DNA of 64,000 bases. It comes from JBAOHV01 sp963714875. GTDB lineage: Bacteria; Actinomycetota; Acidimicrobiia; Acidimicrobiales; Microtrichaceae. The notes under the pieces were generated by a model. It worked only from the letters and a program-made list of their open reading frames with translations, was not told the DNA's origin and searched no databases. The stretch lies in assembly GCA_963714875.1 (NCBI GenBank), contig CAVQQI010000003.1, positions 36,563 through 100,562 on the forward strand, given 5' to 3'. Position 1 is the stretch's first letter; each line of letters opens with the position of its first letter. A program made the translations under genes and the position numbers. This document shows positions 8,224 through 17,236 of the stretch, in pieces.

Positions 8224-9414
8224 TCACTCCTTGACCTGCACGATCTCGCCCGGCACCTCCTGGGCGAGAAAGGCCTCGTAGTCGCTCTGGCCCGCCACGT
8301 AGGCCAACAGGAACGCCACGGAGTTGCGGTTGATCAGGTCGTGCGCCTGCTCGATCGGTATCAGCTCCTCGGTGCACCCCTCCTCGGCGTAGTCATCGAC
8401 CACATCGATGAACAGCTGTGGTGCGTCCAGGGTGGGGAGCAGGGTCTGGTAGTCGCACACATCGGTGAACGACTGGTGCCCGCCGTCGATGATGTCGACC
8501 CGCCAGAGCGGACGGCCCGAGATGGCGTCCCAGGCCGTCTCGGTGTCGGGGTCGATCGGGGTCGTGGTGTCCTTCGTGCCCGACACCAGCAGGGTCGGCA
8601 CGTCGACCGCCTCGAGCTCCTCGACGGAGTTGATGCCGCTCGCCGGGGCCATCGCGACGATCGCGTCCACGCGGTCGTCGCCCTCCAGGGTGCCGAGGTC
8701 GTTGCTGAACCCGCCCACGGTCGCGAACGCGGTGAAGCCACCGAAGGAGTGGCCGGTCACACCGATCTGCTCCCCGTCGATGGTGCCGGCGAACAGCCCG
8801 TCGGCGGCGTCGGACACGCCCAGCATCTCGGTGATGAGGAACTGCACGTCCTGCACCCGGTTGAACGCGACCTCGTCGCGGTCGGTCTCCGCACCGGTGA
8901 CCAGGTCGACCGCGGTGTTGCCGACGTGGTCGACCGCAGCGACGACGAAGCCGTGGCTGGCCAGCAGCTCGGTGAAGTACGAGGCGATGTACCGCAGCCC
9001 GCCGCTGCCGTGGGAGTAGATGACCAGCGGGAACGGGCCGTCGGGCGACACCGCCACCTCGGCCAACGCGGCCTCGGACGCGTACTCGAGCCCGGGGATG
9101 AACGAGTACACGCTGGGCTCGCCCGCCGCGTCCGGAGCGGTCGGGTACCAGACGTCCGCCACGAGCGGACGCTCGCGGGACGTGTCGTCGAGCTCGAGCG
9201 TGGTCCTGCCCACGCCGTACGGGCCGGGCTCGTCGGGTGCGGCGAGCGACGGGTCGGGTGGCGGCGCCGTCGTGGTCGTCGTCGTGGCGTCGTCGGCGGA
9301 GTCGGTCCCGTCATCGCTGCTGCACGCGCCGCCGACCAGGGCGGCGACCAGCACCGCCACCACCGCGATCGTTCGACCGGTTCGACCGGCTGCTGTGGTT
9401 CCGACGATTCCCAC
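8224..9414 (-). CDS. Secreted alpha/beta hydrolase, probable lipoprotein
   Basis: The 396-residue protein begins with a signal segment (TIAVVAVLVAALVGGAC) whose Cys31, followed by a Thr-rich spacer, suggests a lipoprotein although the lipobox is weak. The rest is an alpha/beta hydrolase of the PAF-acetylhydrolase/chlorophyllase type: VIYSHGSGGLRYIASYF near 132 forms the oxyanion region, GHSFGG holds the nucleophile S223, and a late GGHQSFTD supplies the probable catalytic His. It likely acts outside the membrane on esters; the substrate is not evident. It converges on ectD and has no obvious role in the ectoine pathway. Confidence 0.85.
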   Translation of the reverse strand: MGIVGTTAAGRTGRTIAVVAVLVAALVGGACSSDDGTDSADDATTTTTTAPPPDPSLAAPDEPGPYGVGRTTLELDDTSRERPLVADVWYPTAPDAAGEPSVYSFIPGLEYASEAALAEVAVSPDGPFPLVIYSHGSGGLRYIASYFTELLASHGFVVAAVDHVGNTAVDLVTGAETDRDEVAFNRVQDVQFLITEMLGVSDAADGLFAGTIDGEQIGVTGHSFGGFTAFATVGGFSNDLGTLEGDDRVDAIVAMAPASGINSVEELEAVDVPTLLVSGTKDTTTPIDPDTETAWDAISGRPLWRVDIIDGGHQSFTDVCDYQTLLPTLDAPQLFIDVVDDYAEEGCTEELIPIEQAHDLINRNSVAFLLAYVAGQSDYEAFLAQEVPGEIVQVKE

Positions 9415-9495
9415 CGTGCATCCCCCTTCGTCGCCGCGGCACGCGGCGGGCGATCAATCTATGGCGCCGACCGACCCGTTCCGGCGTACCTCTGG

Positions 9496-10983
9496 TCAGT
9501 CGAACGTGGGCGCCAGGTGTTCAGCCATCGCGATCGCCAGACAGGCAGGACCTCGCGACGGCAGCCCCGGCAGGATCGACGTGTCGGCGATCCGCAACCC
9601 CCCGGTGGCGTGCACACGACCGATCTGGTCGACCACGGCGCCCGGATCGCCCGCCGGCCCCATCGGTGCGCTCGCGGCTGCGTGCATCGAGACCACGACC
9701 CGCTCGGCGATCCACTCGTCGAGCCGGTCATCGACCGACAGCGTCGGCCCCGAGGGACCGTGCCAGGTGTCGACCAGGGTCGCCAGCGGCGCCGCGGCTG
9801 CGAGACCGGACGCCATGCGGATCGCGTCCCGCAGGTCGGCCCGGTCCTGTGGGGCCCAGCGGCGCGGCGAGCGCAGCTCCAGCCAGCCGCCGGCCGATCC
9901 TTCGTGGCGCTGCGCGCAGGTGCGTGCCTGCATCAACGAGACCCGCAGCGACACGGTGCGGTGCTGCGGCGCAGCGCCGGTGGCACGCCCGTAGGGGCGA
10001 CACATCGCCAGGACCTCGACCACTCCGCCCGAGTCGAGCACCACGTGCAGCGCTCCCTGCACCAACGGCGCGCCCTCCAGTTCGACGCGGGCGACGGGTT
10101 CGAAGTGCAGGTCGACCGCCGGGTGCAGCGCGACGGGGCGATCGGCCATCGGCACCCCGATGCCGGCCCGCTCGACCAGCGACGGCGAGCCCAGCGCGCC
10201 GGCGCAGAGCACGACCTCATCGGCATGCACCAACTCGGACCGACCGTCGCGGCCACGCCGCTGCACACCGACCACCCGCCCGCGCTCGATCGCCAGGTCC
10301 GACACGGTCCAGCCACCGCGGATCTCCAGGTTCGACCGGGCCCGGACCGGGTCCAGGTAGGCCGTGGCGGTGTCGACACGCCCGAGGTGGTCGACGTTGC
10401 GCGGCACCAGGCCCCACCCGCGGTCGCCGCCGTCGTTCAGGTCGGCGTGCTCGGGGTGTCCGTCGGCATCACACACCGCGAAGAACGCTGCGGTCAGCGG
10501 GTGCACCGGTGCTCCGTGGCGCTGCACGGTGACCGGTCCGTCGCCACCGTGCAGCGACGTGGTGCCCAGGTCCAGGTCGCGCTCCAGGCGTCGGAACGCC
10601 GGCAGCAGCGCCGCGGCGGACCAACGGTCGTGCCCGGCCGCGGCCCAGCGGTCCAGGTCCGTGTCGGTCGGCCGCACGAAGTAGGCGCCGTTCACCGCGC
10701 TCGATCCACCGACGAGTCGACCTCGCACGAACGGCACCTGACCGTCCGGGCGGCCGACCTCGACCGGGGCGCGGGTCACCCTGTCGTCCTCCTCGCCGGG
10801 CAGTCGATCGGGGTCACGATCCGCGGCCGACGCGGCGCCCGACCCCGCCGCGGGCGCTCGGTCGGGGCCGCTGTCGACGAGCAGGACCCGACGATCGCCG
10901 CGCTCACTCAGACGTGCAGCGAGCGTGGCCCCGCTGGAGCCGGCACCCACCACCACCACGTCGATGTGCTCCGGCGCGTTCAT
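9496..10983 (-). CDS. GMC-family FAD-dependent alcohol oxidoreductase
   Basis: The 495-residue protein has the N-terminal FAD motif VVVVGAGSSGATLAARLSERG and the GMC signature near residues 85-100 (FVRGRLVGGSSAVNGAYFVRP). The C-terminal GMC part contains the probable active-site His in VSMHAAASAPMG. Such enzymes oxidise alcohols or sugars. The N-terminal half resembles MftG, the GMC oxidoreductase linked to mycofactocin, but no mycofactocin biosynthesis gene is in view, so I leave the substrate open. It lies downstream of the DUF1269 gene on the same strand, separated by a strong hairpin, and is probably transcribed on its own. Confidence 0.85.
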   Translation of the reverse strand: MNAPEHIDVVVVGAGSSGATLAARLSERGDRRVLLVDSGPDRAPAAGSGAASAADRDPDRLPGEEDDRVTRAPVEVGRPDGQVPFVRGRLVGGSSAVNGAYFVRPTDTDLDRWAAAGHDRWSAAALLPAFRRLERDLDLGTTSLHGGDGPVTVQRHGAPVHPLTAAFFAVCDADGHPEHADLNDGGDRGWGLVPRNVDHLGRVDTATAYLDPVRARSNLEIRGGWTVSDLAIERGRVVGVQRRGRDGRSELVHADEVVLCAGALGSPSLVERAGIGVPMADRPVALHPAVDLHFEPVARVELEGAPLVQGALHVVLDSGGVVEVLAMCRPYGRATGAAPQHRTVSLRVSLMQARTCAQRHEGSAGGWLELRSPRRWAPQDRADLRDAIRMASGLAAAAPLATLVDTWHGPSGPTLSVDDRLDEWIAERVVVSMHAAASAPMGPAGDPGAVVDQIGRVHATGGLRIADTSILPGLPSRGPACLAIAMAEHLAPTFD

Positions 10984-11001
10984 GCGCCGCCAGCATGACG
11001 C

Positions 11002-11034
11002 GATCGGGGCCGGCGCGCTGCGCCGGCCCCGATC
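11002..11034 (-). terminator. Perfect 15-bp hairpin after the DUF1269 gene
   Basis: The 15-base arm GATCGGGGCCGGCGC (11002-11016) and its exact complement (11020-11034) enclose a three-base loop. It lies just after the DUF1269 stop (minus strand) and before the GMC gene. No T-run follows, but the stem is very stable. It is best read as a terminator for the DUF1269 message. Confidence 0.6.
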
Positions 11035-11060
11035 GGGAGTTCAGTGCGGTGCAGGACCGC

Positions 11061-11552
11061 TCAGGAGGCTGCGCCGTGCAGCGCTTCCTGCAGCTCGGCC
11101 TCGTCCTGCTCGGAGAGTGAGGTCTTGATGACGTTGCCGCCGAACTTCGACAGCCCCGCGGTGGCCTTGTCGCCGGTCATCTGCTCGACGATCAGGAACA
11201 GCGCCGACGTGCCGGGCGTCAGCGCGTCCTTGATCTGCTCCTGGAACTGCTTGTCGATCGAGGACTTCGTGATCTTGCCCATCACCGCGCCCAGACCGGC
11301 GCCGAACGCCATGCCGAGCACCGGCACGAAGAACAGCAGACCGAACAGCATTCCCCAGAACAAGCCCCACGTGGCGCCTGCACCGACGACGTGCTGGTTG
11401 GTCACCGTGCGGTACTTGCCGTCATCGCTGCGGATGATGGCGGCCACCGCGTCGGGCTGGATGATGAGGTCCTCGGCGAGGTGGTGCACCTCGTCCATGG
11501 CGGCCATTGCGGTGGTGGTGTCGTCGTAGGCGATGGCGATCAGATCGGGCAT
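11061..11552 (-). CDS. DUF1269 membrane protein (copy 1)
   Basis: The 163-residue protein has the DUF1269 layout: an N-terminal soluble ferredoxin-like half (MPDLIAIAYDD, then residues to about 60), a hydrophobic hairpin rich in Gly (ATWGLFWGMLFGLLFFVPVLGMAFGAGLGAVMG, two helices), and a C-terminal soluble part ending in an acidic helix. It is clearly paralogous to the protein at 45443, with only scattered substitutions, and to a deleted remnant at 37258. Function unknown; related proteins are often stress-linked. Unlike the 45.4 kb copy, its leader has no TCACCC-N5-GGGTGA repeat, so it is probably regulated separately. It lies downstream of kup on the same strand. Confidence 0.85.
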   Translation of the reverse strand: MPDLIAIAYDDTTTAMAAMDEVHHLAEDLIIQPDAVAAIIRSDDGKYRTVTNQHVVGAGATWGLFWGMLFGLLFFVPVLGMAFGAGLGAVMGKITKSSIDKQFQEQIKDALTPGTSALFLIVEQMTGDKATAGLSKFGGNVIKTSLSEQDEAELQEALHGAAS

Positions 11553-11666
11553 GCAGTGCTTCTTTCGTGGTGGTGGGCTCGACGTCGACCGGTGCGGCCG
11601 ACGGGCGAGTTGTCGGACCGAGGTTACCGGCGTGTGGTCCGGTGTCGCTGGACGGGACCCGACCGC

Positions 11667-13550
11667 TCAGATCTCGACCTGGGAGCCGACCTCGACCACA
11701 CGGTCCGCGGGAAGGCGGAAGAAGCGCGCCGCGCTCGCGGCGCTGCGCAGCTGGAACGCGAACAGCCGCTCACGCCAGCCGGCCATCCCCGGCAACGACG
11801 TCGAGATCACCGTCTCCCGGCCCAGGAAGAACGTCAGGCTGTCCACGGTGACCGGCAGCCGGTCGTCGGAGAGCTTCAACAACGCCGACTCGACGTCGGG
11901 CTCGTCCATGAAACCGAAGCGCAGGGTCAGCTGGAACACGCCGTTGCCGCACTCGGACAGCTCCGCGCGGGCCACGTCGCTCACGTACGGCTCGTCCGCT
12001 GTCAGCACCGACAGCAGGATCACCCGCTCGTGCAGCACGTGGTTGTGACGGGTGTTGGTGATGAGCGCCGGCGGCGCTGCGCCGGAGCCCTTGAACAGGT
12101 AGACCGCGGTACCCGGCACGCGGGGAAGGCCATCTTCGGCGACGTCGACCAGGAACTGCTCGATCGGGGTCTCGCCCCGACGGATGCGGTCCGCGAGGAG
12201 CCGCCGACCGGTGCGCCAGGTGGTCATCGCGGTGATGATGACCAGCCCCACCACGATGGGGAACCAGCCTCCGTTGGGGATCTTCGCGACGTTGGCGCCG
12301 AAGAACGCCAGGTCGATCACCAGCAGCGGCACGGTCACCACCAGCACCTTGGCGAGCGGCCACTTCCACGTCGAACGGGCGAACGCGGCCATCAGCACCG
12401 TGGTGATCCCCATCGTGCCGGTCACCGCGATGCCGTACGCCGCGGCCAGGTTCGACGAGGTCTGGAAGGCGAGCACCAGCGAGATCGACCCGATCATCAA
12501 CAGCCAGTTCACCACCGGCACGTAGATCTGCCCGATGTGCGACGCGGAGGTGTGGGCGATCTTCAGTCGGGGCAGGTAGTCGAGCTGCACCGCCTGGACC
12601 GTGAGCGAGAACGCACCCGAGATCAGCGCCTGCGACGCGATGATCGTGGCGCAGGTGGCGAGCGCGACCAGGAACGGCCGGGCCCACTCGGGCCCCATCA
12701 GGAAGAACGGGTTCTCGATCGCCTCCGGATCGCCGATCAGCAACGCGCTCTGTCCCAGGTAGTTCAACATCAGGCACGGCAGCGCCAGGGTGAACCATCC
12801 GAGTCGGATCGGGCTGCGACCGAAGTGGCCCATGTCGGCGTACAGGGCCTCGCCGCCGGTCACCACCAGGAAGATGCTGCCCAGCGAGAGGAACCCGGCC
12901 ATGCCGTTGCCGAACAGGTAGCCGAGTCCCTTCAGCGGGTTGAACGCCGCCAGCACGCCCAGGTCGCCGACCATGTTCGACACGCCGAGCACGCCCAGGA
13001 TGATGAACCACACCATCACGATGGGTCCGAACACCTTGCCCACCGCGCCCGTGCCCCGCTTCTGCACGGCGAACAGGGCGACCAGGATGCCGACCGCGAT
13101 CGGGATGACGAAGCTCTCCAGGCTGGGCTCGACCACCTTCAGGCCCTCGACGGCGCTCAGCACCGAGATGGCCGGGGTGATCACACCGTCGCCGTACAGC
13201 AGCGCCGTGCCGAACAACCCGAACAGCACCAGCCACTTGATGCGCCCGATGAACACCGCGCCGTGACGTGGGGCCACCAGCGAGGTCAGCGCCAGGATGC
13301 CGCCCTCACCCTTGTTGTCGGCCCGGAGCACGTAGAGCAGGTACTTGACCGACACGATCACGATCAGTGCCCAGAGCACCAGCGACAGTGCCCCGATGAT
13401 GTTGGCTTCGTCCACCGCGAGGCGGTCGCCGTGGAACGTCTCGCGGAACGCGTACAGAGGGCTGGTGCCGATGTCGCCGTAGACCACCCCCAGCGCGCCC
13501 AGGGTCAGCGAAGCGAGTCCGCCCTTCGTCTTGGTGCTCTGCGTGCTCAC
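11667..13550 (-). CDS. kup: KUP-family potassium uptake protein
   Basis: The 627-residue protein imports K+ with protons across the membrane. It has the Kup N-terminal signature LGALGVVYGDIGTSPLYAFRE (residues 17-37), followed by about twelve membrane helices (to about residue 440) and a C-terminal cytoplasmic domain. The size and motifs match the K_trans family. The GTG start is preceded by a GAGACG-like site. Potassium import is the first osmotic response in bacteria, so this gene complements the ectoine operon 5 kb away, although the two are not co-transcribed. Confidence 0.95.
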   Translation of the reverse strand: MSTQSTKTKGGLASLTLGALGVVYGDIGTSPLYAFRETFHGDRLAVDEANIIGALSLVLWALIVIVSVKYLLYVLRADNKGEGGILALTSLVAPRHGAVFIGRIKWLVLFGLFGTALLYGDGVITPAISVLSAVEGLKVVEPSLESFVIPIAVGILVALFAVQKRGTGAVGKVFGPIVMVWFIILGVLGVSNMVGDLGVLAAFNPLKGLGYLFGNGMAGFLSLGSIFLVVTGGEALYADMGHFGRSPIRLGWFTLALPCLMLNYLGQSALLIGDPEAIENPFFLMGPEWARPFLVALATCATIIASQALISGAFSLTVQAVQLDYLPRLKIAHTSASHIGQIYVPVVNWLLMIGSISLVLAFQTSSNLAAAYGIAVTGTMGITTVLMAAFARSTWKWPLAKVLVVTVPLLVIDLAFFGANVAKIPNGGWFPIVVGLVIITAMTTWRTGRRLLADRIRRGETPIEQFLVDVAEDGLPRVPGTAVYLFKGSGAAPPALITNTRHNHVLHERVILLSVLTADEPYVSDVARAELSECGNGVFQLTLRFGFMDEPDVESALLKLSDDRLPVTVDSLTFFLGRETVISTSLPGMAGWRERLFAFQLRSAASAARFFRLPADRVVEVGSQVEI

Positions 13551-13650
13551 GGCGTCTCGATGTGCTCGTCGGGGCGGGACCCGGATCGATCCGCCCGCAC
13601 GGGGCCGGATCGAAGCCTGGCGATGCTAGACCCGGCACCGGGTCGCGCAC

Positions 13651-14622
13651 CTACCCGACGAGTCGCTCGAACACCGCCGCTGCCGGTGCCGATTCGGCGT
13701 TGCCCAACGCGACCTGGAGTGCCAGTCGCGCCTTGCCGGCGCCCAGCCCGTTCGACGAGACCGCTCCGGCCCGGTGCAGGGTGGCGAACCCGCCGACACC
13801 GCCGTAGATCGGCGTCACCGTGCCACCGGCGCAGCGGCTGGCGACGACGACCGGCACGCCGAGCTCGAGCGCGTGCAACAGGCCGTCGGCCATCCCACGG
13901 TTGACGTTGCCGGCGCCGGTGGCCTCCACCACGAGTCCGTCGGCACGGCCGTCCAGGTACCACCCCACCAGGTCGGGATCCACGTCCCAGTGGGAGCACA
14001 GGATCGGCACCACACCGGACAGCGGCGACCGCATCGCGGGCGGCGCCGGGGGCGACGGCGCAGCGAATCGCACCGCCAGCTCGTCGACCGCGCCGAGTGG
14101 TCCGTGGCCCGGCGAGTCGAACGTCGCGAGCGCAGTCGCATGGGTCTTGGTCACCCACCTGGCGTGGTGCAGCTCGCCGTTCACGCACACCATCGCACCG
14201 CGGCCGGATGCCGACGGCGCTGCAGCCACCCGCAGCGCGTCGTGCAGGTTGCGGGGTCCGTCGCCCGCGAACTCCGAGCCGTGACGCATCGATGCGGTCA
14301 GCACCACCGGACCGTCCACATGGGGGCTCACCAGCAGTTCGGCGAGCCATGCGGTCTCCTCCAACACGTCGGTGCCGTGGGTGATCACCACGCCGGCGGC
14401 GCCCCCTTCGAGCGCCCGTCGGGCCTCGCCGGCAACCTGCTCGGCCAAGTCGGAGGACAGGTTCCAGCTGCCCGCGACCTGCATCTCCACGACCTCGACG
14501 TCGACCTCGACAGGTGGCAGCGCGGCCAGCAACTCCGCTCCGCCACGGGTCGCGGTGACCGCTCCGTCCGCATCTCGGGTCGAGGCGATCGTGCCCCCGG
14601 TCGCGATCAGCGTCACGTGCAT
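13651..14622 (-). CDS. ansA: L-asparaginase
   Basis: The 323-residue protein hydrolyses L-asparagine to aspartate and ammonia. It has both catalytic signatures of the asparaginase/glutaminase family: IATGGTIAS at the N-terminus (nucleophile T11) and ITHGTDVLEETAWL near residue 86 (second Thr and Asp). The supporting GSEFAGDGPRNLHDAL follows near 120. No signal peptide is seen with the ATG I chose (MHVTLIATGG), so it should be cytoplasmic. Length is standard. The gene stands 100 bases beyond kup on the same strand and its start faces a secreted peptidase gene transcribed the other way. Confidence 0.92.
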   Translation of the reverse strand: MHVTLIATGGTIASTRDADGAVTATRGGAELLAALPPVEVDVEVVEMQVAGSWNLSSDLAEQVAGEARRALEGGAAGVVITHGTDVLEETAWLAELLVSPHVDGPVVLTASMRHGSEFAGDGPRNLHDALRVAAAPSASGRGAMVCVNGELHHARWVTKTHATALATFDSPGHGPLGAVDELAVRFAAPSPPAPPAMRSPLSGVVPILCSHWDVDPDLVGWYLDGRADGLVVEATGAGNVNRGMADGLLHALELGVPVVVASRCAGGTVTPIYGGVGGFATLHRAGAVSSNGLGAGKARLALQVALGNAESAPAAAVFERLVG

Positions 14623-14696
14623 GTGCGGATCGTAGGTCTCCTGAGAGGACCCCGAGGATGGGCGCTCACCGGAGTCTGCTCGGTCACGGCGCTCGC

Positions 14697-14702
14697 TAGC
14701 CT
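14697..14702 (+). promoter_or_regulatory. Candidate -10 box (TAGCCT) before the TAP-type hydrolase
   Basis: TAGCCT ends eight bases before the GTG at 14711 in the divergent region shared with the asparaginase gene. It gives a nearly leaderless transcript. Confidence 0.35.
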
Positions 14703-14710
14703 GCGCTCCC

Positions 14711-16462
14711 GTGACCCGCTCACGCACGTCCCTCGTCGCGCTGCTGGCAGCGGCGCTCCTGCTCTCCGGATGCGCCGACCTCGGCGACGGAGCCGCCACG
14801 TCGATGCGCTCCGAGGAACGGGGTGGTGTGCAGCCCGCGCCGACGACCGACGGATCGATCGCCTGGTCGGACTGCCGTGGCGACGTCGCAGCGCTGAGCG
14901 ACCTGCAGTGCGGCACCCTCGAGGTGCCCCTCGACCCCGCCGAGCCGTCGGGTGAGCAGATCAAGCTGGCTGTCGCCCGCTCAGCTGCGACCGGCACCCC
15001 CGAGGAGCGCATCGGATCGCTGGTGCTGAACCCTGGCGGACCCGGCGGGTCCGGCATCGAGTTCCTCGCCGGCGCTGCCCCGGCGTTTCCCGAGTCGTTG
15101 ACCGATCGGTTCGACCTGGTGTCGTTCGACCCGCGCGGTGTGGGGCAGAGCACACCGGTGCGGTGCATCGACGACGCCACGAAGGACGAGCAACTCGACG
15201 GCGACCTGTCGCCCGACACGGACGAGGAGGTGCAAGCGGCGATCCGGGACCAACAGGAGTTCCTCGAGGGGTGCGAGCAGCGCTCCGGCGACATGCTCGA
15301 GCACATGAGCACCGCGGATGTCGCGGCCGACGTCGACGTGCTGCGCGAGGCGCTCGGTGACGACCAGCTCAGCTACCTCGGCTACTCGTACGGCACGTCG
15401 ATCGGCGCGGTGTACGCCACCCTCTTCCCCGAGCGCGTCAGGGCGCTGGTGCTGGACGGTTCGGTCAGCCCCTCGATGTCGAGCGAGGAACAGCTGCTCG
15501 CCCAGGCGCAGGGCTTCGAGCGGACGCTCGCCAGCTTCGTCGAGGACTGCAACGCGGATCCCGACTGCGCGCTCGGCCCGGACGCGGCGGCCTCGATCGA
15601 CACGATCCGTGACGGGCTGACGGACGACCCCATCACCGTGACCACCGAGTCGGGGACCCGGACGTTGGGGCCCGACCTGTTCGACCTGGCGGTGGCCACT
15701 GCGCTGTACGACACGACGCTGTGGGGGACGCTCGCCACGTCGATCGCACAGGTCGACGAGGGCGGGGCCGCCACGCTGCTGTCGCTCGTCGACCGTCAGA
15801 TCGGACGCCAGCCCGATGGCAGCTACGACAACTCCTCGGATGCACAGTCGATGGTGTCGTGCGCGGACGACCCGGAACGCCCCAGCAAGGAGGAGGGCCT
15901 GGCCGCGGCGGAGCGGGTCACCGCGGCCGCGCCGAACCTGGGCGGCATCGTGGCGTTCGGCCTGCTCGGGTGCCTCGACTGGCCGCTCGCACAGAACCCG
16001 CTGCCCACCATCACCGGCGCCGGGTCACCGACGGTGCTCGTGGTCGGAACCGTCGGCGATCCTGCCACCCCGTACGAGTGGTCCGAGCAGATGACCGACG
16101 CGCTCGAGTCGGCGGTGCTGTTGACCTACGAGGGTGACGGCCACACGGCGTTCCTGCGCGGCGGCAGCTGCATCGAGACCGCGGTGGTGGACTACCTGGT
16201 CGACCTGGTCGTGCCTCCACCGGGAACCCGCTGCCCGGCCCAGGACTCCGATGCGGGATTCGACAGCATCCGCGACGAGGTGCTGTCGCAGTTCGCCGAG
16301 GCCGGTCTGCCCGAGGAGATCGCGAACTGCGTGGTCGACGGGATCATCGACGACCTCGGCGAGGAGGCGTTCAACCAGCTCGTCCTGAGCGGTGACCAGC
16401 GCGAGCTCGCACGACTCGTGACCGCTCAGGCGGTGCGCTGCGCTGCGGGCGGCGGCGGCTGA
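14711..16462 (+). CDS. Secreted alpha/beta hydrolase with TAP-like C-terminus
   Basis: The 583-residue protein starts with a lipoprotein signal (ALLLSGC, Cys21). It is an alpha/beta hydrolase of the tripeptidyl-aminopeptidase/CaeA type: NPGGPGGSG near 107 is the oxyanion motif, GYSYGTS carries the nucleophile S226, and the C-terminal TAP-like domain has PTVLVVGTVGDPATPYEWSEQM with the probable catalytic Asp, and GDGHTAF with the His. These enzymes cleave N-terminal peptides or esters outside the cell. The extreme C-terminus (last 80 residues) is an extra segment of unknown role. It converges on a small membrane protein gene. Confidence 0.88.
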   Translation: MTRSRTSLVALLAAALLLSGCADLGDGAATSMRSEERGGVQPAPTTDGSIAWSDCRGDVAALSDLQCGTLEVPLDPAEPSGEQIKLAVARSAATGTPEERIGSLVLNPGGPGGSGIEFLAGAAPAFPESLTDRFDLVSFDPRGVGQSTPVRCIDDATKDEQLDGDLSPDTDEEVQAAIRDQQEFLEGCEQRSGDMLEHMSTADVAADVDVLREALGDDQLSYLGYSYGTSIGAVYATLFPERVRALVLDGSVSPSMSSEEQLLAQAQGFERTLASFVEDCNADPDCALGPDAAASIDTIRDGLTDDPITVTTESGTRTLGPDLFDLAVATALYDTTLWGTLATSIAQVDEGGAATLLSLVDRQIGRQPDGSYDNSSDAQSMVSCADDPERPSKEEGLAAAERVTAAAPNLGGIVAFGLLGCLDWPLAQNPLPTITGAGSPTVLVVGTVGDPATPYEWSEQMTDALESAVLLTYEGDGHTAFLRGGSCIETAVVDYLVDLVVPPPGTRCPAQDSDAGFDSIRDEVLSQFAEAGLPEEIANCVVDGIIDDLGEEAFNQLVLSGDQRELARLVTAQAVRCAAGGGG

Positions 16463-16528
16463 GCCGAGCCGAGCCGAGCCGACAGGCCGAGACGGTCGTG
16501 GTCATGTGCCGGACCGACTCCGCCGCGA

Positions 16529-16834
16529 TCAGCTGAGCAGACTGGCCAGACCCCACACCGCCGCGACGGCGCCGATGGCGATCATGGCGATGGTGCGTGC
16601 CAGCGGCGGGCGCTGCGCGACGCCGTCCTCGTCGACCGACACGTCCGGACCCCGGGCGGACCCGTCGACCGGGCGCGGCGGCCGCAACAGCGCCAGCAGC
16701 GGCCCGATCACCAACGCCGCGCCGAAGGCCAGGACCATCCACGGCAGGAAGTCCTCGCCCAGGAACAGCTGGGCGTCGTCGCCCTGCTGTGCGAGCACCC
16801 ACGATGCCGCACGACCCAGTTCCACAGCACCCAT
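16529..16834 (-). CDS. Small two-helix membrane protein
   Basis: The 101-residue protein has two hydrophobic segments (LPWMVLAFGAALVIGPLLALL, about 30-50, and TIAMIAIGAVAAVWGLASLL at the C-terminus) separated by a charged loop containing DVSVDEDG. The ATG at 16834 is favoured by a strong GGAGGAG ribosome-binding site seven bases upstream. No family was recognised. It converges on the TAP-type hydrolase and diverges from the GGDEF-like gene. Confidence 0.55.
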   Translation of the reverse strand: MGAVELGRAASWVLAQQGDDAQLFLGEDFLPWMVLAFGAALVIGPLLALLRPPRPVDGSARGPDVSVDEDGVAQRPPLARTIAMIAIGAVAAVWGLASLLS

Positions 16835-17236
16835 GTCGCTCCTCCAGATCCGTGCCGACGTCGCACCGCCTTTGCTGAGAATCAGCTCAGCGAACTTCCA
16901 CGAGATGGTCAAGCTGGACCACCCGATGTCGATACCTCCACTGCCGGCGGTTTCGCCCCCGCCGGTGCAACACAGCCGGGGCACATGGAGCGGGGGATCA
17001 CATTCTCCCTCCTACACAGCCTCCAGCGCTTCCCAGGTGCTGGCTGCCTCGTGGCCTCCGCTCCGCCCCGCGGCTGTGCACGATCGACCTCCACCACGAT
17101 CGACCACCACCACGGCCGGCCCCCAGGGTCCGGCCGTCGCCGCGCCCGGCGACGGTACGGTGCAGGTCACGGCGCGATCCAGGATCGTCGGGTGGAAAGG
17201 TTTCACCGAACGTCGCAACGGGCCGATGGGAGAGCT
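16835..17236. other. 402-base divergent intergenic region
   Basis: No convincing gene lies here. It separates a small membrane protein gene (minus) from the GGDEF-like gene (plus) and must hold promoters for both. It is visibly less GC-rich than its surroundings around 16870-16930 and 16990-17030. A short inverted repeat GCTGAG-N6-CTCAGC lies near 16874-16891. I could not assign promoter boxes. Confidence 0.4.

Noticed and set aside
9496..10983. Naming the GMC oxidoreductase mftG
   Set aside because: Similarity is suggestive but no mycofactocin gene is in the window; many GMC enzymes share these motifs.
8341..10998. An 885-codon open frame on the plus strand opposite the hydrolase and GMC genes
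   Set aside because: It spans two real genes and their intergenic region without a break in style, and shows no recognisable fold; a GC-skew artefact.
11391..13904. An 837-codon plus-strand frame opposite kup
   Set aside because: Q/H/D/R-rich shadow of the membrane-helix codons of kup.
16463..16490. GAGCC tandem repeats as a CRISPR or regulatory array
   Set aside because: Only three 5-base units in a short gap between convergent genes; no spacers. No CRISPR array was seen anywhere in the window.
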